Below, in pieces: positions 58,394 through 64,000 of a DNA stretch of 64,000 nucleotides. Under the pieces are notes generated by a model. The model did not search any database and had not been told where the DNA came from. It was given only the letters and a program-made list of their open reading frames with translations. How positions within the stretch are numbered: position 1 is the stretch's first letter; each line of letters starts with the position of its first letter. Source of the DNA: Membranipora membranacea (Eukaryota > Bryozoa > Gymnolaemata > Cheilostomatida > Membraniporidae); the NCBI GenBank assembly GCA_914767715.1, contig OU612070.1:1381501-1445500 (forward strand), in the 5' to 3' direction. The translations under genes were made by a program, and so were the position numbers.

Positions 58394-60291
58394 TAGGCCA
58401 GAAGTAGCTATAGCATAAGTTGTTATGGCACGGACAATATTTGATGGCAGGATATTGATCAAGTTTTATACTTCATTGGTGTATGTTCTGTAAAATTCAC
58501 CGGGTGTACCCAGTTGTAGTGGTCATATTTAGAAATTAAAAGGTGTTTTGTTTTGGCATTATATGTGTGGGGAAATAACTCCTATTCTGTGTAGTCTTAC
58601 TAATAGAGAAGTCTGCTCGTATCAGACCAGCACAAATTGAAAAATTTCAAATGAATTATGTCAAACTTCTTATGGGACTAGTATGATATTGTATGGTCTT
58701 AAGACCACTGTCTTGGGGCAATTACCAACAACATTTTTGATGTTTCAATTGCCTCTTATGTCATTTTTCGGCTTGATATCTAATGCATAACACATGAGCA
58801 AAGAGTTCAATGAGTGCCTCACTTTTCAGCAAAGAAACCCAACTGTCAGAGTCTGAAAAACTTAGATATGCCAGCTTCGCATACTTTCCTAACATGCTAA
58901 TGATTATATGGGGATATGCGGTAGCGCTGTCTCTCACCAACCACCTCATGCAATGATAAAACATATACAATGTAGAACCCAGGACTATAGTCTTGACTTG
59001 TGTCAACTGCATCGAACTCTTGACTTCCCTCTGATCACATATCGATAGTGTGAATATTTGTGATATGCAGTAGTGCTGCGGCTGCCCTCTTCAACTGGGT
59101 GCACACTTTTTTCCTACATCAAATTTGTCTCCCGTCTAGGCTGCTTTTTGTCTTGTTCTCATTGAGATGTAGTGCTGTCGCTGACCACCTTTTAAAATGA
59201 TGTGATAGAATATCTTGTTAAAATCATACATGTAGTCGTGTTTCCTGCTGACCATATTAATCACTTAACAGTTCACTTACCTAACCGATTGTGAAGAAAA
59301 TTGCAGGTATGCTGCCGCGCTGCTGCTGTCATGATTGCTACAACCGGGTAGACTCTCAGTTTTAGATTCAGCACGTTGTTCTACCCTAGATATACCCTTG
59401 TTTAAAACTCGTAACATTTCACATTATTATACTTTGAGAAAAATTGCGATATGCTGCCGCGCTGCCGATCTTCTGCTAACATGATTGCTACGACTGGGTA
59501 CACTAGAACAAGTTTGGTCCATTTGCCTGCATTCCCAGTGGATCCGTGGATCCAATCCACTGGTCACGCCGCGGCGTGACCACCGGATCGGGAGGAACAA
59601 GCATGCAGGCAATTGGATCAAACTTGTTCCAGGTTACACCCTTATTTCTTTATATTCAGCACGTTATTACACCCTTGTATATTCAGCACGTTATTATACC
59701 CTTGAAACACCTTTTATTTAAACTCTTATTATTTCACTCACTAAAAGCAATTTTTAGAGGAAATGAGGATATGCTGCCGCGCTGCCGCTGACATGATTGC
59801 TACAACTGGGTACACCCTCAATATTGTATTCAGCATGTCGTTCCACCCTAGAAACACCTTTTATTGAATTCTTAACATTTCACTTATCATATGCAGTTTT
59901 GAGAAATATGGTGGATATGTTGCTGCAAGACAGTATCATACTAACCTCATAAAGATCTGACATTATACTTATTGAAAATTTTAAATTTGTCCTGATCTAA
60001 CACGAGCAGACTTCTGCAAGTTTACTTGGTAAATAAATTGGCAAGTCAACAAAATCCCCACAATGCAGTTTCAACCTGGAATTCCCTGACCATTAGATTA
60101 GTAATATTACACAGAATAGGAGTTATGTCCCTACACATATAATGCAAAAACAAAACACCTTTTAATTTCTAAATATGACCAATAAAACTGGGTACACCCG
60201 GCGAATTTTACAGAAGAAACATCAATGAAGTATAATGTGCGATCAGTTTCCTGCCAGTTAGAGCAGTTACAGCTAGGCTGCTTCTGGCCTA
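58394..60291. mobile_element. 1.9-kb element with about 300-bp terminal inverted repeats and internal repeats
   Basis: The ends are TAGGCCAGAAGTAGC...GCTGCTTCTGGCCTA. The inverted similarity runs on with interruptions for about 300 bp (58394-58695 against 59935-60291; shared gggtgtacccagtt, attaaaaggtgttttgtttt, gcattatatgtgt and agaagtctgctcgt). The centre holds at least three copies of a unit of about 150 bp with atgctgccgcgctgc and catgattgctacaactgggta (59294, 59440, 59750). The empty site in copy A is ggttatatatgatgat; the target duplication is within (ta)n and cannot be fixed. No transposase is seen. Confidence 0.8.
59503..59632. mobile_element. MITE, CTAGATCAAGTTTG family (copy 4), nested
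   Basis: The ends CTAGAACAAGTTTGGTCCAT and (reverse complement) CTGGAACAAGTTTGATCCAA are inverted. The core includes a perfect 20-bp palindrome GGTCACGCCGCGGCGTGACC at 59562-59581. It is inserted in one internal repeat of the 58394-60291 element; sister repeats read gggtacaccct without it. Confidence 0.8.
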
Positions 60292-60826
60292 TATATGATA
60301 ATATGAATCTATAGCTGCACATTCGGCGGGTGAACATACATATTGTCAAACATAGCCTCAGCTTCCCTCAACCCAAATTTTATTCCTAAGAGACGACATC
60401 CTTGCCTCTCAGGCATTAACCTCAAAGATAATAACTCTCAAGTTAGCCTTCAGCAAAGGTTGGCTATAGTCTCCCCTCTTACTGAACCAAATGTGCACTA
60501 ATGGTGTACATTTTTATTCAATTTTGCTTAGAACAAAGTTCCTATCTAGCACGCCTGGACAGTCTGTACCGCATACACACTATTAAATCTTGGGCCCTGA
60601 TGTGTGAGGCCAAGGAAAGTGGTTGATTTAGTGTATAATGAAATAATTACATAAGATCACACTGAAAATGTATTGTGCTAAAGAATGATGAATGTCATTT
60701 CAGATAACAGAAACAACGGTTTCCCTGAAAAGCTTAAATGTCTTAATTCTTGTTATCCTCACTGCACCAGACCTAGAGAGTGCCATGTCCTTCCAACTTT
60801 TGACCATGTTTACCTCGAGAACATAA

Positions 60827-63800
60827 CTACACTAAGTTGATTGGATTGCCCTCCATATCCAGCCATGGCCACCAGACTCCTCCACGGAGGCTTGGATTAG
60901 ACACTTCCCATTGTTCTGGTACATTATTGGGTGGTACAGATCTCTCAAGGAACTCAGCCAATCTGGACAGCATAACATCCACTATACCAGGTAATGTCTG
61001 TATGAAAACAAGATTCAGAAATGAATAGTTATCTCCGTCCATAGTAATTGGATGACATTTGAAGGGGTTAGAGAATGAAAGGGAGATTTGAGAAGATTAA
61101 CAGTGCAAACAGATAAATCCCTTTTGAAACAAGAATCTATAACTTAATGGCGAACAAAATCAAATCCTTTTCTAATGGTGTGTCATATAGTCAAACTGAC
61201 CTGAGATAGATCTGTTGTCTCGTAGGGATCTGCTGTGATATTAAACAGGAATATGTTCTGGACATCTTTAGGGTCCATTTTGTTGAGGATCTCTTCTTCT
61301 AAATCGTTAGCTGCCTTGCCTTCTATCTGCATAGCTGCAATAGTATATTTGTTGTATAAAAATGAAAAGTTGCCATTTGGTTTGTTAATGATGGTACATG
61401 ACCTCCTCATTTAACCTCATAAAACACCCTCATCCTCATTCCTCCGGGATATAGTGTCAAATTGATTTCAATCTGGAGAACCATCTACCGTACATTAAAA
61501 TTATTTTTCAGATTTAACATCTGCATTATCGACAACTTGGAGAGACAGGCTTTTCAAAATGTAACAATAATATTACTCTATCAAGATGTTTACCTTCAGT
61601 GCTGACAGGTGGATAACGACCACCTCTTCGTGGATCACCAGTTAGCAGCTTCATGTGGCCCATCCTTAGACCAGCCGTAAGCCGATTATCAAATTGTGAT
61701 CCCTCCTTCAAAACTCCATACTCAGTTGAGAGCGGGTCTATATTGTAAACCATTTCCTAGAAGCAAACCTCAACTATGCAAAAATTGTCTTGGGATTGTT
61801 TTCACAAAAATCTGAAATAATTTCTTGAAATCTTTCGTATGAATTGGGATTGAAAAAAATTCTTATGATCACATTGACGAATGCGAATACTCTAAATTTT
61901 CACAAAATGCTATCTGATTTGCTGTCTGATTTATTTGAAAATTCAAGTCAATATCTATGTAAACAGCATTAGTTAAAAAGATTGAATGGAAAAGCTTCCC
62001 ATCGATTTGGGCCTGGAGCAAGAGGGAGAAGGGTTACAATGACGAATGGGGAATCGAATGGAACAATTATGAGGAGACGTTTGAGCCTAAGCATATCCAG
62101 AAGCTGAATCACAGGACTGGTTCGTATAAACAAGAAGTAACAGCTTCTCCTTGGTAAACTTTTTTTTATTCCAGTCTCTTGATTTCATTTCACCGTTACG
62201 AATAGATTGGCTGAGGGTCCATGGATAGGCTGGCTGCGGGGCATTACACCCATGAATCATAACATAAAATAGAAGTTTGCACAAGTGTGTGGCCTTACCT
62301 TTAGACAAAGAGATGTATTAATTTTATCTGGTGGCTTTTGCTGGTCGAGCAGGCAGAAAATTAGTCTATGAAGTTTAACTGACAGGATAGGGATAGATAA
62401 ATTGCATATTTTAGATTAATCTCATCAATATAGTGTTCTTACATGTCTGGGGCTATGTCTAAGTTCTTACATGTCTGGGGCTATGTCTAAGTTCTTACAT
62501 GTCTGGGGCTATGTCTAAGTTCTTACATGTCTGGGGCTATGTCTCAGTCTCCCCTGCAGAGCTGACCATTGATTGACACTATCCAGTCCTCCAGGTATGC
62601 TGATTCCTGCAGCATGGAGGAGTGTCGGGTACCAGTCAGAGATGTGCATCAGCCCATTGTACACAGTCTTATGCCTGGGTGCTTTTGGGCCACTTATAAA
62701 ACCTGCAACTCTAGTACCTGAAAATTGTAATTATAGATATATAAGGTAAAATATAGCTATCAACTGAATTCTATAGTCATGGGTAATTTACATGCCATTT
62801 TGAGTGTGAGTAATATAACAACATGTAAATATAATAATATAGTAGTAAACACATCTCTACCCATTTATGTGTTGATTTTACATGTTTTATGAATGTGTGT
62901 TTTGTTCTCACTTACCTCCTTCCCACAAACTGCCCTTTGTACCACGTAGCGGGTAGTTTGTTCCGACACCTCCCCGTGCCTGTGAAGGAGCCCCGTTGTC
63001 ACTTGAGTAGATAAAAATTGTGTTCTCCCACAGTCCTCTACTCTTCAGAGCCTTAGTTATGTTGCCTACAGCTTCATCCAGCATGGTGATCTGTCCTGTG
63101 AAGTTATTAAGATGAAGACCGACATTACATAACTTTTGACAAAACAAGATCTGCTAACCTCAGACTTATACAGGTATCAGTTTGTCGACTGTATATTTCT
63201 GATTTGTGGTCTTCTTGTCTTGCAAAAAGGATGCTACACAAAGAATACGCACTGTGTTAGGATGATAATATTGGCATCGGCAACAATTCAGGGTTCAGGA
63301 TATGTCTGGCGGTTAAGGGTTAGGATTCGGCAAGGTTTATTTCCTGCCGCCAGACATCATTTTGGATTAGGCACTGGTGAGCCGTTCATCATATAGCCAG
63401 GTATGGTCAGATTAACTGTGTGCTTGCACACAGTATGTATATTTCCCTCTTCCTCATTGAAAAAAGAGAAGTCAGTTATGGCGGGCAAGGGTATATAGGC
63501 TTGGGCCTTAGGGGGTCCGCCAAATAGAGCAGTCAAAAATGACACTGTACATAAGATAAAAATTATGATGAAGAAGACAACAATGCATTAAACAAGATAT
63601 ATCTTTGGTGACAATATAGTATCTCAGAACAGGTAAAATGTCAAAAGAGTTTTTTACTTACCGTAAAGGTCAATATCAGCTGAGTTTTGTTTAGCTAGTT
63701 TGGGGTGACATGATGTTAGCTATCACTGATTTTTATTAGCCAATTTGGGAGCAAAAAAACAAAAAGGTTGCATAAAGTGAGCTAGGATTTCAATATTTAA

Positions 63801-63984
63801 ACCATTTTATAAGAAAATATTTCTTCTTCTAAGATATTTCGATTTCATTAGGCCTACCTGCTAATGCCCTCCTGTCTTTATTGTCAATGTAACTGTACTG
63901 TTTTGTGTAGCTCTCAGGTATTTGATAAGGAGTTTTTCCGTTTTGTAGCGCTACATGCATGTACATTGGAGGTGAGTTCTCATC
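60827..63984 (-). CDS. Arylsulfatase-B-like sulfatase, copy B (exons 5-10, 5' end beyond window)
   Basis: The exons are 63858-63984, 62916-63095, 62527-62717, 61594-61756, 61201-61334 and 60827-60997. Their lengths equal those of copy A and all splice sites are intact. Retained features are DEAVGN, SSDNG (the Asp/Asn pair), [28 protein letters not shown] and HMKLLTGDPRRGG. The difference that matters is in exon 5, where copy A reads LQNGHYP and copy B reads LQNGKTP, so the conserved His (ARSB His242 position) is Lys. Exons 1-4, with the signal peptide and formylglycine site, lie outside the window. The candidate microexon (63662-63679) and alternative terminal exon (63357-63544) are also present. 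Confidence 0.88.
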
Positions 63985-64000
63985 CTGTAATAAGAAAGTT

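Larger units (their letters stand above)
53574..64000. repeat. Segmental duplication, copy B
   Basis: Same orientation as copy A, offset by about 35 kb. It includes the peptide-gene copy and the sulfatase copy, and carries two private insertions (54050-56676 and 58394-60291). It continues past the window end. Confidence 0.93.

Overview
The window is nuclear DNA of a non-vertebrate animal, most likely a marine invertebrate. The genes have short coding exons split by GT-AG introns, the base composition is AT-rich, and a large part of the sequence is made of non-LTR retrotransposon relics, tRNA-derived SINEs, MITEs and foldback elements. The gene set (arylsulfatase-B-like enzymes, a gustatory-like receptor, a CXorf65-like protein, a histidine decarboxylase-like enzyme) is metazoan. 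I cannot name the phylum. Exon models were built by hand from reading frames, splice signals, phase matching and remembered family motifs; no alignment was run.

Layout. 1-200: terminal exon of an unidentified zinc-motif protein. 0.9-9 kb: retroelement remnants, three inverted-repeat elements and a long heptanucleotide array. 12.2-17.3 kb (minus): complete three-exon CXorf65-like gene whose second intron holds a satellite and two MITEs. 17.9-31.3 kb: copy A of a segmental duplication, with a two-exon gene for a secreted, cationic, probably amidated cecropin-like peptide (19.2-19.9 kb) and a ten-exon arylsulfatase-B-like gene (26.1-31.2 kb), both on the minus strand. A 5.3-kb block found only in copy A (20.5-25.9 kb) carries part of a Cys-rich uncharacterised gene. 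31.7-35.8 kb: nested foldback/MITE/SINE/palindrome mosaic. 38.2-40.8 kb (plus): decayed gustatory-like receptor, followed by a hAT element. 43.4-48.4 kb (minus): 3' half of a histidine decarboxylase-like gene. 50-53 kb: SINE and LINE fragments. 53.6-64 kb: copy B of the duplication, in the same orientation, with a splice-broken peptide copy and a second sulfatase cut by the window end. Copy B also has two private insertions, one of them a 1.9-kb element with long inverted ends.

The most notable results are these. (1) The cecropin-like peptide gene and its damaged paralogue. (2) The two sulfatase paralogues, where copy A has Leu at the expected catalytic Lys and copy B has Lys at a conserved active-site His, inside a 10-bp patch of clustered substitutions. 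(3) A conserved 18-nt candidate microexon and an in-phase alternative terminal exon with its own polyadenylation signal in both sulfatase copies. (4) A perfect 107-bp palindrome with a 9-bp target duplication inside a SINE-like sequence, itself inside a TA-flanked MITE, itself inside a foldback repeat. The genes do not form one pathway; the only obvious unit is the duplicated peptide-plus-sulfatase block.
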